Part shown: in pieces, positions 6,956 through 16,037 of the stretch
How positions within the stretch are numbered: the first letter of the stretch is position 1
Layout of the letters: each line of letters opens with the position of its first letter
Source of the DNA: Thalassiosira profunda
Lineage: Eukaryota > Bacillariophyta > Thalassiosirophyceae > Thalassiosirales > Thalassiosiraceae
DNA: 21,869 bases
Reading direction: 5' to 3'
Assembly (NCBI GenBank): GCA_036939355.1
Contig: JALLAP010000355.1
Coordinates: forward strand, 1 to 21,869
Notes under the pieces: model-generated
What the model saw: the letters and a program-made list of their open reading frames with translations, nothing else
Database searches by the model: none
What the model was told of the DNA's origin: nothing
Position numbers and translations under genes: made by a program

Positions 6956-9900
6956 TCAAACAAAGAACAACGCCAATGAGGAAACAAAGAACGATGCCAT
7001 GACACTGGCAGCTCGTTCGCCCGAATTGTGCCGAGTATGAGCACCACCCAACGTGGGCCACCATTGGCTCGTCCCCTTGTCCACTTCTTCTGTGGCATGC
7101 ATAGCTTGCAGACATTTTCGAGTATCTATGAACTCGAACGCACAACATCTTTCGTGCGAAATGAACAGGTTGATCTCGTACTGTCCTTGCTGCCCGTCGT
7201 CCAAGCAGCGGTTGTTGGCGTAGTCGGGGTAGAAGACCCTGTTGCCCATTGCCGTCGGTGATGCTGTGGGCGTCTTTGCGGTTAAACACGCTTGGATATT
7301 CGCGCGGAAGAAGGCCGTGCAGCAGGAGGAGGCCGAGTCGAATAGATACTTGTCCGATACCCCCAGTGGCTGGTTTCCATCGTTCAAGCAGATACCACTG
7401 GCAAAGTTTGGATAGTATCGGTTTGCCTGATACGAAGCTCCATTAAGCTCTGAAGCCGTATCGGCCGTGGGTCGTTCGCTGTTATCAGCAATGGTTGACT
7501 CTCGACTAGAAGGAGATGCAGTTGGCTCGTTGCTAACGGGCGAAGCAGACGGTACGGGTGGTGGCTTTGTAGGACTCATCGTTGGAGATGGTGTTTGTTG
7601 AGCTGCCATATCCATTGCTGTTGTGTCAGATGGAAGCTGAGACGCATCAACATCCGAGGATTGCTCTCTACTGTCTCCGACGAGTGGCGCGCAATAGGCG
7701 TATTCTCCGCCTGTGCACCATCTGAAGTCGAGATCGTCGCTCAGATGTGCCATGCCCGAGAATGCACTGCAAAAGCATTGCCGGAGACGGTGAGCAGGAG
7801 AAAAAAAGAGTGAATGCAATGCGCAGAGAGTGCACTTACGCAGACTCCTCGAGCACCTCTTCTTGAGAGTTCCTCAGCTCATCAATGATCGTGGCTCCAA
7901 AATCTTTGCCTTCCTCCATGACGACGTAAACGGTGTAGTACACAGACACGCCTGCCAAAGGGGCGAGCGACACTGTCCCCACCCTCTCATCGGCGAGCAA
8001 CACTGGCTCTGCCCTCTCCTCGACGTACGGAATCTTCAGCCCTGGGATCCGTCCCTCCAACGCCTCCAAAACGCGATCCAGCACCGTCCTCATTTCGCCC
8101 CGCACGTCCGCGGCTTGGTTCTGCCCACTCTCTGGCAGACCGTCGACGTCGAACCGCAGCGGCACCGCCTCGTGCACCACGGGCGGCGCGATGGTGGGAT
8201 AATACACCACCTCGTCCTCCGCATCGCAAACGCTCGAATGCGGGTGGTTGGCGGCGCAGCATTCCGACAGCGTGTGATAGACGTTCCACAATCCCGGAGG
8301 CACGTACGGGCCGGTGGTGCAGCTCTCGGCCTTGAGTGGATTGACGTGCCACGGACAGTCCACGCCGCGCAGGCACGAAGCCCAGGGGTTGCCCCCGCAG
8401 TCGATTCCCGTGGCCGTGCACCTCCCGTGCGTGGGATCGGGGCAGTACGGGCGGAGGCACTGGCATTCGCACGTTGAGCGGCTGAAGAGGCCGTTTCCGC
8501 ACCCGTCGGCCGGAGGCGCGCACTCCGAATCGATTGAGGCGGCCGCGGACTCTCCGCCCGACGACACAACGGGCGCACGACTGGGCGATTGGGTCGCCGA
8601 CTCGCTGCCCACAGGGGCCGTGGTCGGGGCGGCGCTCGGCGCGTTCGTCGGCCCCCGCGTCCCCGGAGGAGGCGCGCCCTCTGCATCCAAGAAAGCATCC
8701 CTCGCGCAGTGCGCGAACAACGTACCATCGTCCTCCACCGTGCACCAATCCAACGCGGCGTCTGCCGGGATGTGCGTCGTCCCAAACGAGTGTATCCGTG
8801 CGACCACCTCGCCGTAATCTGCTCCCCACGCGTCCACGATCCGCTTCCCGAACTCGGCCCCCTCCTCCTTGATGACCGTCACGTCGTACGTCGCCGCCAC
8901 CGTCACTCCTCCTTGCCCGTCGGCACTCGTTTCGAGCTCCACCCGTCCCTCCTCGATGGACACAAAGATCATGCCGGGAATGTCGGTCGACACGCGGATC
9001 AAGTTCCTTTTCATGATGGTAAGCATCGCGTCGCGGAGGGGGGCAAAGTGGGCGATGATCGAGTCCGGAAGGCCGTCGATGACGAATTGGATGGGAAGGG
9101 CGGCGAAGAGGTCGACGGTGGTGGTGGGCGGCTCTTCCGAGGCGCCGTCGGCGGGGGCGTGGACGAAGAGGCCGATGCCCCCCTGCTCGTCTCCGGACTC
9201 TGCCGTCGTGGCGGCCTCCGTTGGACCAGTCGTGGCTGCCCCGAGTGCCGACCCCGGCGCCTCCGAGGGCAGCGTGTCGTTTGCTTCCTTGACGCAATAC
9301 GCCTCATCCTCATCGTCCAGCGTGCACCAGTTCAGCTCCAGCTCGCTCCCGGCAAAGTACGTCGTGTCGGGGAACGACCGCACCCGCCTCAAAACCTCCT
9401 CGTTTGTCGCCCGTAGCTCGTCGATGATGAGATTTCCAAACTCCCGTCCCGATTCTCTCGCAACGTAGACGTCGTACACGGCGCTGATTGTGTCTCCTTC
9501 GTCGTCTTTGCGGAGCCCCCTCGACGGTGGTCTCCGCAGCCCCCTCCCCCTTTCCCTCGTTCTCGACCTCCTCCCCTCATCCTCGTCGGAACGGGGCACC
9601 ACCGCCGAGATGCTGAGTCCGGGCACCCCGTAGGATACCCAAAGGAGTATCCGCTTGACGATCAGCTGCATCTGCCTCTTGACTTCCTCTTCCTCTTCCT
9701 CTCCAATTCCATCTGCCCCCGAACCAAGCCCCAGGCGTCTGGCCTCGAACCTGACAGGAATCACATCGAACTCCTCGTCCTCGCTAGAGGCGGGGTAGTA
9801 CACCACGGAAGTTTCGACGGGGCACGTGACAGAGTTGGGAAAGTTGGATTGGCAGCACGCGAGACGGGTGCCGTAGACGTCCCACCGGCCGGGGGGCACC

Positions 9901-10529
9901 TGATGGATTGCAAATCGATGTGATAAGGCACAATGGAGACGCAGTTGATGTGAGCAAGGGTGCGAACAGGATGGTGCGTGAGTTGCAAATGATGCGAGCT
10001 ATGTGCACAAGATGTGAGCACACACAGGCAAGAGGAGATGAGAACTCACGTTGGGACCGGTGGCGCAGCCCTCGGCCTTGAGCGGGTTGACCCACCAGTT
10101 GCACCCGTCCGACGGGTTGCGGCACCGGCCGCTCTGCCCGTCGTCGTCTGCTGCCGACTCGCCATTCTCCTGTTCCGCCGGGTTCGCATCGGCCTCATCA
10201 GCTGGATTCTCCGGCGACGCCCCGCCCTCCAACCCGACGCACCACCCCCCCTCCAGCAGCATCCCCACCGCCACATCCTCGTCCAAATAATATTCCCCCG
10301 TGAGAAACTGGAGGCGCTCCCCGCAGCTCTGGCCGGAGAGCTGGTACGGACACGCGGCGCAGAAGGTCGATGCGGGGGGCGCGACGGAGTTCGTTTTGGA
10401 GTGGAGCGGAGCCTGCCGCGCCTTCGGATGGATCGGCCCCGCCGCCGAGGGGCCTGTCATCGAGGCTCCCCCGGCGGCGAAGGAAGACGAGACGAGCGCC
10501 GCGGCGGCGAGGAGGGCGGGCCGGGCCAT
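6956..10529 (-). CDS. Large modular secreted/cell-surface protein with three repeat domains (possibly GPI-anchored)
   Basis: Exons 10050-10529, 7840-9899 and 6956-7766 give 1116 residues. Signal peptide 1 to about 19, then a Cys-rich N-terminal part. Two copies of a module WxVNPLKAExCxTGPxVPPGxW (from about 144 and 677), each ending in a CC pair. Three copies of an about 110-140-residue alpha/beta domain (about 205-350, 425-547, 735-864), each with IPVRF-like start, IPG-like centre, a YxVYV-like strand, an EFG/DFG xxIIDxLR helix and a final WCT; the architecture recalls SEA domains, a tentative comparison. Cys-rich CECQC linker at about 620-675. S/T/P-rich linkers at about 565-610 and 900-935. 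Two diatom-type YYPN/FYPD...C...DG...CC modules (about 963-1008 and 1024-1066). A hydrophobic tail (1100-1116) suggests a GPI-anchor signal. Function is unknown; adhesion or a cell-wall role is inferred. Confidence 0.87.
7767..7839 (-). other. Intron 2 of the surface protein gene
   Basis: 73 bp, minus-strand donor GTAAGTG and acceptor CTTTTGCAG. Its removal joins EEVLEES to AAFSGMAHL so that the third repeat domain matches the spacing of the other two before the WCT motif. The intron is phase 2. Confidence 0.88.
9900..10049 (-). other. Intron 1 of the surface protein gene, inside the first NPLKAE module
   Basis: 150 bp with donor GTGAGT and acceptor CATCAG, phase 0, lying between GPN and VPPG. 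Splicing restores the order seen without interruption in the second module (GPY VPPG). It contains TTGCAAAT-type and TGTGCACA-type sequences also found in other introns of the window. Confidence 0.88.
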
Positions 10530-11144
10530 ATCAGTGGCTATGGATGGGGCCTCCGTCTGCAATTGCAATTATCGCCGCGGCCCATGGTTCGAGGCTGATC
10601 GGATTTGTCCAGAGGGTTCTCAAGATGTCGTGGCAGCTGAGGGGTTGCAAAGGTGCTGCTGGAAGTCGGAAGCGGCGATGCCGAGGGGCGAACGCGGCAC
10701 GATCGAGTGATGCGAGAGGGGCGGGTGATCTGACGGTCACGCGAGAGAGACCCCGGTTCTCACTTCGTCCGGGCGTCTCTGTTGGCAGTTGAGTGGGCAG
10801 TTGTGCGACGAGACATTCTGTCGGGGCTCTCTCCTCTTTCTGGACGGCGTCTTCGGGGTTTGTGTTGGGGGTTGTATGTATGTGTTGTTTGTGCAAGCAA
10901 CACAGATCAAGGCGAAGGGCGAGTTGGTTTGCCACAGAGGCTTTCTGCAATGGCGCATCTGATCTGGTCTCAAAGTATCTACGGCTCAATCAACCTCTCT
11001 CGGCCAGCGTCCGTCTCAGGTAAGAACGTAATAGTAGCCACACATCAGCAGTACTTCCCACAGCACGGATTGCTTGCTATGAGTACTCATACTCCACACG
11101 GCATTCTTTGTGTTTCGAGAAATCGTGTTTATTCAAGAGTGTTG
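10530..11144. promoter_or_regulatory. Upstream region of the surface protein gene / downstream of the bestrophin gene
   Basis: 615 bp with no credible gene. Open frames here lack domain-like composition and overlap one another. It starts with an AATTGCAATT palindrome (10561-10570) about 30 bp upstream of the surface protein start and holds a GT-rich tract near 10855-10890. It should contain the promoter and leader of the surface gene and the 3' UTR of the bestrophin gene. A 5' UTR intron cannot be excluded. Confidence 0.4.
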
Positions 11145-12659
11145 TCATAGATCATCGCCACTGACCTCCCACCAAGCATCGGGGTGAAAGCCGCTGAACA
11201 TGGTAACGATCCCCTCGTTGAATCGAGCCTGGAACAAATTCAGGGGAAGATCGTTCGGCATCGATCTAAACGGGTATTCCAGCTCCTTCGACAGTTCGTT
11301 GAGCCCCGCAAATAGTAACACCGTCAGGAAGTTCAGAAAGAGGCCGAACCACTGCGCCGTCTTGGACAGCATCAGGCCCGGTATCAAGAACATGGACACT
11401 ATTTCGAACAGGGTTGCCATCTGCGCGTGCGGGAACGGAAAGGGGATGTAACTCATTTTCCGGGCCGAATTGTACCAAATGTTCCCCTCGCTCGCGTATT
11501 GCTGCAGTCGGCTGACAATGGGCGGCGCCACCGCCCCCAGCGATCCGTGGAGGTGCTCCCGAATGATGAATTCCTGCAACCAAAGGAACACCAAAGCCAC
11601 CTTCGCCGGCGCGCCGCGGGCGCTCTGCAGCATCGCGGCCTCACGGGGGCTCACCCCGCCGATCACCGGGAACGGGCGGGCGGCGTTGTAGGCCCGTCGT
11701 TCCTTCTCCGTGCGGGAGACGTCGAAGATGTATTTCAGCGTTTTGAGGAAGCGCTGCCGGCGGCGCAGTCCGTACTTTTTCAGGTCGGGATCATCGTCCG
11801 AGTTGTAGGGAGGCCAGGGCCGGCCGGGCTCGAACGTCACCAGGGGCGCCTCGGCGTCCTCCGAATCGCATCGAAGAGTGCTCAGTGCAACGGCACTGAG
11901 AAGGCTCACGAGATGGGCGCCCTCCTGCAAAAACAACGACGGGTTCCCGTTCTTTGCCTCGCAGACGCTCCTCCTTCGTCGGCTATATCCATTTGTCTCA
12001 TCATCCGTTTGACTCGTCCATTTGTTCGCTCTGTAGTGTTTGTTGTACCGGGGGAACGGAAGGGATCGCGGAGGGAACATTGCATTGATTGAGACGACGT
12101 CATCCTGCGCTCTGCTCGATCTCCTCACTTTTCGTCTGTTTCTCTTCCAAAAGGGCGTGCGATTTGCTTTGGCATCGTTTCGGTCTCCCCCATCTTCCGT
12201 TGCCGTATCCGTCTCCCTCCGATCCATCTGCAGGCCGCCGCCCCGCATCGCATCCTCATTTAGGTGCACGTGATCGCCGAACGACGGGGGCTGGATGCCC
12301 TCGTAGGCCTCGGATTGCATGTGGAAGGCCGCCATTGTGGAGCAGACGTCGAGCCACTTCGATTGCATCGAATGCAACGCTATGCACGCCTCCCAAAATC
12401 TGTTGTACGAAAATGTCACCTTGGCCGACAGCACGAACATGAAGGCGGTGACGATGATAGTAATTGGGTAGGGATGGTCCAAGAGATCGAAGTCCCTCAG
12501 CCCGTAAGAACCGGTGCCGCTGGCAGTGCCACCGTAGTAGTACATGAGCACGTAAATCCCGCTCGAGATCGTGGCGAACAGCGCCGCCTTGTACGATGCG
12601 GAGCCGTACACCCGCAACAGCGCGGGGAGGCCGAAGTACCCATCCACGTAGTCGATCAT
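11145..12659 (-). CDS. Bestrophin-like anion channel (bestrophin/UPF0187 superfamily)
   Basis: Intronless, 504 residues, membrane channel for chloride and/or bicarbonate. Family features: a first TM segment (about 24-42, KAALFATISSGIYVLMYYYGG), a second (about 65-82, ITIIVTAFMFVLSAKVTF) running into SYNRFWEA, and a C-terminal TM pair (about 415-460, LFEIVSMFLIPGLML and FGLFLNFLTVLLFAGLNEL). The diagnostic KELEYPFRSMPNDLPL segment follows, equivalent to the E-x-PFG...NDLPL of bestrophins. A long Arg/Ser-rich hydrophilic loop (about 135-235) separates the halves. There is no evident signal or plastid presequence at the annotated start, so location is open; some algal members serve bicarbonate entry into thylakoids. 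It is head-to-head with the small TM protein gene. Confidence 0.88.
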   Translation of the reverse strand: MIDYVDGYFGLPALLRVYGSASYKAALFATISSGIYVLMYYYGGTASGTGSYGLRDFDLLDHPYPITIIVTAFMFVLSAKVTFSYNRFWEACIALHSMQSKWLDVCSTMAAFHMQSEAYEGIQPPSFGDHVHLNEDAMRGGGLQMDRRETDTATEDGGDRNDAKANRTPFWKRNRRKVRRSSRAQDDVVSINAMFPPRSLPFPRYNKHYRANKWTSQTDDETNGYSRRRRSVCEAKNGNPSLFLQEGAHLVSLLSAVALSTLRCDSEDAEAPLVTFEPGRPWPPYNSDDDPDLKKYGLRRRQRFLKTLKYIFDVSRTEKERRAYNAARPFPVIGGVSPREAAMLQSARGAPAKVALVFLWLQEFIIREHLHGSLGAVAPPIVSRLQQYASEGNIWYNSARKMSYIPFPFPHAQMATLFEIVSMFLIPGLMLSKTAQWFGLFLNFLTVLLFAGLNELSKELEYPFRSMPNDLPLNLFQARFNEGIVTMFSGFHPDAWWEVSGDDL

Positions 12660-13187
12660 CGTCGCTCAGTCAACGCTCAGATCTCAGAGAATATTCAATA
12701 TAAACCAGCTCCCACGGAGCCCATCGCAGACGACGCCGCAGCGGCTGATCCAAAGGCGGCAGAGGGGGGCAGGGGGAGCAGCGGAGTCGAGGAGGAGGAA
12801 GCGGAAATGAGCGCTCGCTCGCAGCTTTTAGCGGGAAGGCATTGCAATCCGGACAGACGCGAGGCTTCTCCTCCACTCATTTGCCGATGCCAACAGGACA
12901 TATGACATATTATCAACCCTCGCTCCTGCAACTTCCGCGCCCCGTCGGTCTCCCTCCTCCGCCCACTCGCCCGGCCGCGGCGGGCGTCGCCTTCCCTCCT
13001 CTCCAGCGGATTCGACGGCCACTCCCTCGGGCGGCGGTGGGCCTCGAAACGGCCGCCCAAGGGCCAGCGGCGAGGCAGGGGGAAGAAGGGCGGCCCATCA
13101 TCGGGCAAGAAGACTACCAATACCAAGCCCAAGCCCGCGCTGCCGAAAGCAACTGCAGGCGAGGGATCGACAAACGGCGGCGGATCG
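12660..13187. promoter_or_regulatory. Divergent promoter region, bestrophin / small TM protein, with possible unannotated 5' exon
   Basis: 528 bp. An ATTGCAAT palindrome lies at 12841-12848. On the plus strand the frame of the small TM protein is open from 12906 to its annotated start, reading as a basic Ser/Arg-rich leader but without an ATG. In the same frame an ATG at 12807 is followed by a TGA at 12903-12905. A pyrimidine-rich acceptor-like site ends near 13008. The real N-terminus of the downstream gene may therefore begin here. Confidence 0.4.
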
Positions 13188-13637
13188 ATGGCCCCGCCCC
13201 CGCCGGTGCAAAAGGATCTACCAAAGGCGCCACACATGCGCCTTTCTACGTCGGAAGTCAAACAGCGCCTCTCCACAACATCGAAAGACGCGAAGGGAGG
13301 AGCGCTCGAGTGGCTGATCGCCAACCCCGTCGTCTTTTTCGGGATGATCCTACCGACTCTTGGCATGGGGTTGGCGATCTATGTGCGGCCCGACTTGCGG
13401 GCCCGGGTGTTCGGCGCGGCGGATGACGACGAAGGTGGCATCAGGATACCTGCTGGTTTGGAAAAGGAGGTGCCGGCTTATGAGCAGAGCGGGACGCCGG
13501 GCGAAGCGGAGGCGATGGCGGCCATGGAGGGGTTTTCGAGCGAGGATGAGGGCAATGATACATCCTCGTCAGGTGACAGCAATGAAAAGAAGGAGGGGCG
13601 GGCGTGGTGGACCGGTTTACGGCCGCATCCGTCGTGA
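13188..13637 (+). CDS. Small one-TM protein of unknown function (N-terminus uncertain)
   Basis: 149 residues from the first in-frame ATG. One hydrophobic segment is visible (about 42-65, WLIANPVVFFGMILPTLGMGLAIYV), followed by RPDLRARVFG and a long acidic Ser-rich tail. The upstream 94 codons in frame are open and strongly basic (RPLARPRRAS, GRRWASKRPPKGQRRGRGKK), which looks like a mitochondrial or plastid presequence; the true start may lie in an upstream exon. I do not recognise the family. An organelle inner-membrane protein is a reasonable guess. It is tail-to-tail with the kinase gene, about 80 bp away. Confidence 0.6.
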   Translation: MAPPPPVQKDLPKAPHMRLSTSEVKQRLSTTSKDAKGGALEWLIANPVVFFGMILPTLGMGLAIYVRPDLRARVFGAADDDEGGIRIPAGLEKEVPAYEQSGTPGEAEAMAAMEGFSSEDEGNDTSSSGDSNEKKEGRAWWTGLRPHPS

Positions 13638-13718
13638 TTGACGGGATGCTATTTGGACAGAGCTACTGCTTGAAAAGAGACTCAGGTGATCTACGCAGCT
13701 ATCGAAAAACCGGACAGG

Positions 13719-15749
13719 CTACGCGTCTCGTCGGAAATTCTCTCCGCCCGTCGTCTTCTCAAACTCGTCAAAGAAATCGTTGATGTCGTCCTCGTCCTCC
13801 TCCTTGCCCTTCGACTGGTTCTCCACCTTTCGCGTGGCCTCGTTCTCTTGCAATTGGGACAAGTGCACGCTCTCCTTGTTGAAATTCTCGCCGCCTGTCT
13901 GCTTCTCGAACTGGTCGAAGAAGTCCCCGTCGTCGCCGCCACCACCACCGGTTCGCAACGATTCCGATGCCGATATGGTGCTGCCCCCGGGGAGGATCCA
14001 GCTCGTGCCCGCGGGTCGGTCTTTCTTCGCGGTCGACACTACCTGAATGGGGGTCGCTCCCGGGAGCACCCCGGACGAGCCCGCGCTCCCCGGCGTGCCG
14101 ACATCTTCCACCACGCCGCACAATTCCGTCTTTGTCTTCTCCTTCCACTCCGCCCGGCCCTCGGCGGTCGCCAGGGGCCGAAAATGCCGGTGCGCCAGCA
14201 ATTCCTGGCACGTCGGTCGCTTGGCCGGATCCTTCTGCAGGCACAGCTTGATCATCGAGCGGAAGGATTTGGACCACATGCTCACGTCATCGCCGTCATT
14301 ATAGGTTTCCAACGTTGGCGGGTCCTCCTGGATCGTCAGCAGCAACACCTTCATGGGGGCGAACTTCGCGTAGGGCGCGTAGCCCTTGCACAATTCCAGC
14401 GCCGTGATGCCCAGGCTCCAAATGTCGGCCTTGTAGTCGTACCCGTCCACCTGCTCCATGACCTCCGGGGCCATCCAGCACGGCGTGCCGACGAAGGTGG
14501 TGGTGTGCTCCCGCCGATTGCCCCCGTCGATGAGCCACGACGAGACGCCAAAGTCCGCGATGCGCACGTTGGCGCTCCCGTCCAGGAGGAGGTTGCCCGC
14601 CTTCACGTCCCGGTGGATCTGGCCGTTGTCGTGAATGTACTTCAATCCCAAGATGGTCTCGTAGAGGATGTAGGTGATGTGATCCTCGAACAGGAGGGAT
14701 TCCGGCGCTATTAACGCCGCCCGGGCCGAGAGGCCGCCCTCCAGCACGGCGTCATCCGTAGTATAGGTGAAGGTGGCGTCGCCGAACGCGTCGTCGGGAC
14801 CGGCCGCGTCGGCGGCATCCGTCAGGAGCTTCGCCCGCGCGTGCTGGAGGCAGTGGAGGGAACTGCCCTTGCTCATGAGCTGCGTGACGAGCCACAGGTC
14901 CGTGTCCCGGACGAAGGAGGTGTGGCAGACGAGGACGTTGGGGTGGGACGACAGTCGCATGGTTTGCACCTCCAGTCGGATGTCTGGTTGCAAAGATAAG
15001 AGTGAGTGGATGAGCAGTGAGTTGTAGAGAAGCGAGGCCAACCAGGCTCAAACAACGAAAATTGCATGCATGTGCACATGATGTGCACATCCATCCAACA
15101 ATTGCAACAGCCTTCAACGACATCCGATCAGAGTCAACCCAAGATTGTCCAACTGGCTGAAAGGACAGGGCCTTTCTTCGCTGTCTGCATCTGTCGATCA
15201 GACGGGGAAAGAATGACTTCATCACCTCGAATAATTGCTGTCCGGTGCAATCGTCACTGCATCTGCATTCTTTGCAACCCAAGTGCACCGCCCCCAAACT
15301 CCCAGCCATGCTCGCCGCCACTCACCGCTGATGTTGACGTTGACGTGCTCCAAATCCATGATCTTGATGGCGCACTCCGCGGCGTCCCCGCCCTCCTCCT
15401 TCCCCTTTGCATCCGCCTCCTCCCCTCCGCAATCTCCCTCTCCCTCCTGCGCCTCGCCTTCTACTGGGCTTTTTATCTTGACCCGCGCCCGCCACACGGC
15501 CGCGAAGGCCCCCCGCCCGATTCGATCGACCAGTTCGTAGTGTTCCGCCCGCGTCGGCCACTGAAATGCGCCTCCGGGGGCGGCCGGGGCCACAGTTGTC
15601 GAGGGCGGAGGCGGTTGGGAGGGGGGTGCCGCGGGGGAGGACGCGGGGTCATCGGCAGCGCCGACAGGCTGGGAAGCTCCGCCACCGCCGCTGCCGCCAA
15701 TGCCGCTGGCGCTGGCGTTTGACCTCCCGACGGTCTTGTCGTTGTCCAT
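13719..15749 (-). CDS. STE20-family OSR1/SPAK-like serine/threonine protein kinase, copy B
   Basis: Exons 15326-15749 and 13719-14983, 562 residues. Order: Ser/Gly/Pro-rich leader (1-60); kinase domain (about 71-410) with glycine loop IGRGAFAAVW, an acidic insert of about 35 residues before the Lys129 strand (AECAIKIMDLE), HRDVKAGN (Asp267), DFG (285-287) and activation segment TTTFVGTPCWMAPEVME. The segment from TFVGTPCW to ITALELCKGYAPY closely follows OSR1/SPAK/Fray kinases, which respond to osmotic stress by phosphorylating ion cotransporters; Thr304 matches their WNK-targeted site. The canonical C-terminal substrate-docking domain is not seen. Instead the tail has two copies of DFFDxFEKxTGGENF (495-509 and 544-558). 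A second insert (about 193-235) occurs before the alphaE helix. Shares a divergent promoter with F1 delta copy B. Confidence 0.92.
13734..13778 (-). repeat. Kinase tail motif, second copy
   Basis: Encodes DFFDEFEKTTGGENF at residues 544-558, four residues from the C-terminus. It matches the motif at 13881-13925 in 13 of 15 positions. An acidic-aromatic short peptide repeated this way looks like a docking site. Confidence 0.85.
13881..13925 (-). repeat. Kinase tail motif, first copy
   Basis: Encodes DFFDQFEKQTGGENF at residues 495-509, exactly 49 residues before the second copy. The intervening segment is Gln/Glu/Lys-rich and likely flexible or coiled. Confidence 0.85.
14984..15325 (-). other. 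Intron of kinase copy B
   Basis: 342 bp, minus-strand donor GTGAGT after NVNIS and acceptor TTGCAACCAG before IRLEV; a split GAC codon joins them (phase 1). The position lies just after the beta3 strand. It contains the direct repeat TGTGCACATGA/TGTGCACAT (15071-15090) and several TTGCAA-type sequences; no gene is seen inside. Confidence 0.9.
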
Positions 15750-15975
15750 GGCGGCGGCGCGCCAGGAGGGGAGGGAGGAGCCGCCGCCGCGCCGGGAACT
15801 GCTGTGTGGTCGCAACAAGTGCGTTTACAACAGGGTCAACGTTGTTGATGGGCAGATTTGGCAACTTATTGTTACCCAAGGGAGAAAAACGTTTTGGATA
15901 GTGTATCTTTACGTAAGTATTTACCAATGAGGGTAGGTATTTTAACATCGGGGTAACATAGACCACGTAGCCAAG
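15750..15975. promoter_or_regulatory. Divergent promoter region, kinase copy B / F1 delta copy B
   Basis: Counterpart of 266-483, with many indels and substitutions between the two. The shared 33-bp block is at 15828-15860, and a second short similarity (CGGGGTAACxTAGA) lies about 20 bp upstream of the candidate leader intron. No coding potential is supported. Confidence 0.5.
15828..15860. promoter_or_regulatory. Conserved noncoding block in the divergent promoter (copy B)
   Basis: Identical over 33 bp to 336-368, including the palindrome CAACGTTG, within otherwise diverged noncoding DNA. Candidate binding site. Confidence 0.4.
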
Positions 15976-16023
15976 GTAAGTGCACCCCCAAAATTGTGGC
16001 CTCCCATAATTTCATTCCCCCAG
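15976..16023 (+). other. Candidate 5' UTR intron of F1 delta copy B
   Basis: Donor AAG|GTAAGT and acceptor CCCCCAG, 48 bp, ending 14 bp before the start codon. Donor, acceptor and the following leader (CCAACCGCCCAACA) are the same as in copy A while the interior differs. Confidence 0.5.
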
Positions 16024-16037
16024 CCAACCGCCCAACA

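Noticed and set aside
7987..9297. A 436-codon minus-strand frame and a 275-codon plus-strand frame (8589-9416) within the surface protein gene
   Set aside because: Both overlap exon 2, whose frame has conserved repeats and cysteines. The alternatives are low-complexity Arg/Gly frames.
10531..10989. A 152-codon minus-strand frame upstream of the surface protein gene
   Set aside because: No signal, domain or conserved composition, and it overlaps several equally unconvincing frames. Treated as promoter and leader.
12903..12905. In-frame TGA upstream of the small TM protein as a recoded codon
   Set aside because: Nothing supports recoding. A 5' exon, a different start or a simple leader explains the sequence better.
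13686..14714. A 342-codon plus-strand frame antisense to the kinase
   Set aside because: The minus strand here has unmistakable kinase motifs (HRD, DFG, APE). The antisense frame shows no domain.
15061..15110. Inverted or direct TGTGCACAT repeats as a transposon terminus
   Set aside because: No target-site duplication, no transposase frame and no second terminus nearby. Reported only as shared intronic sequence.
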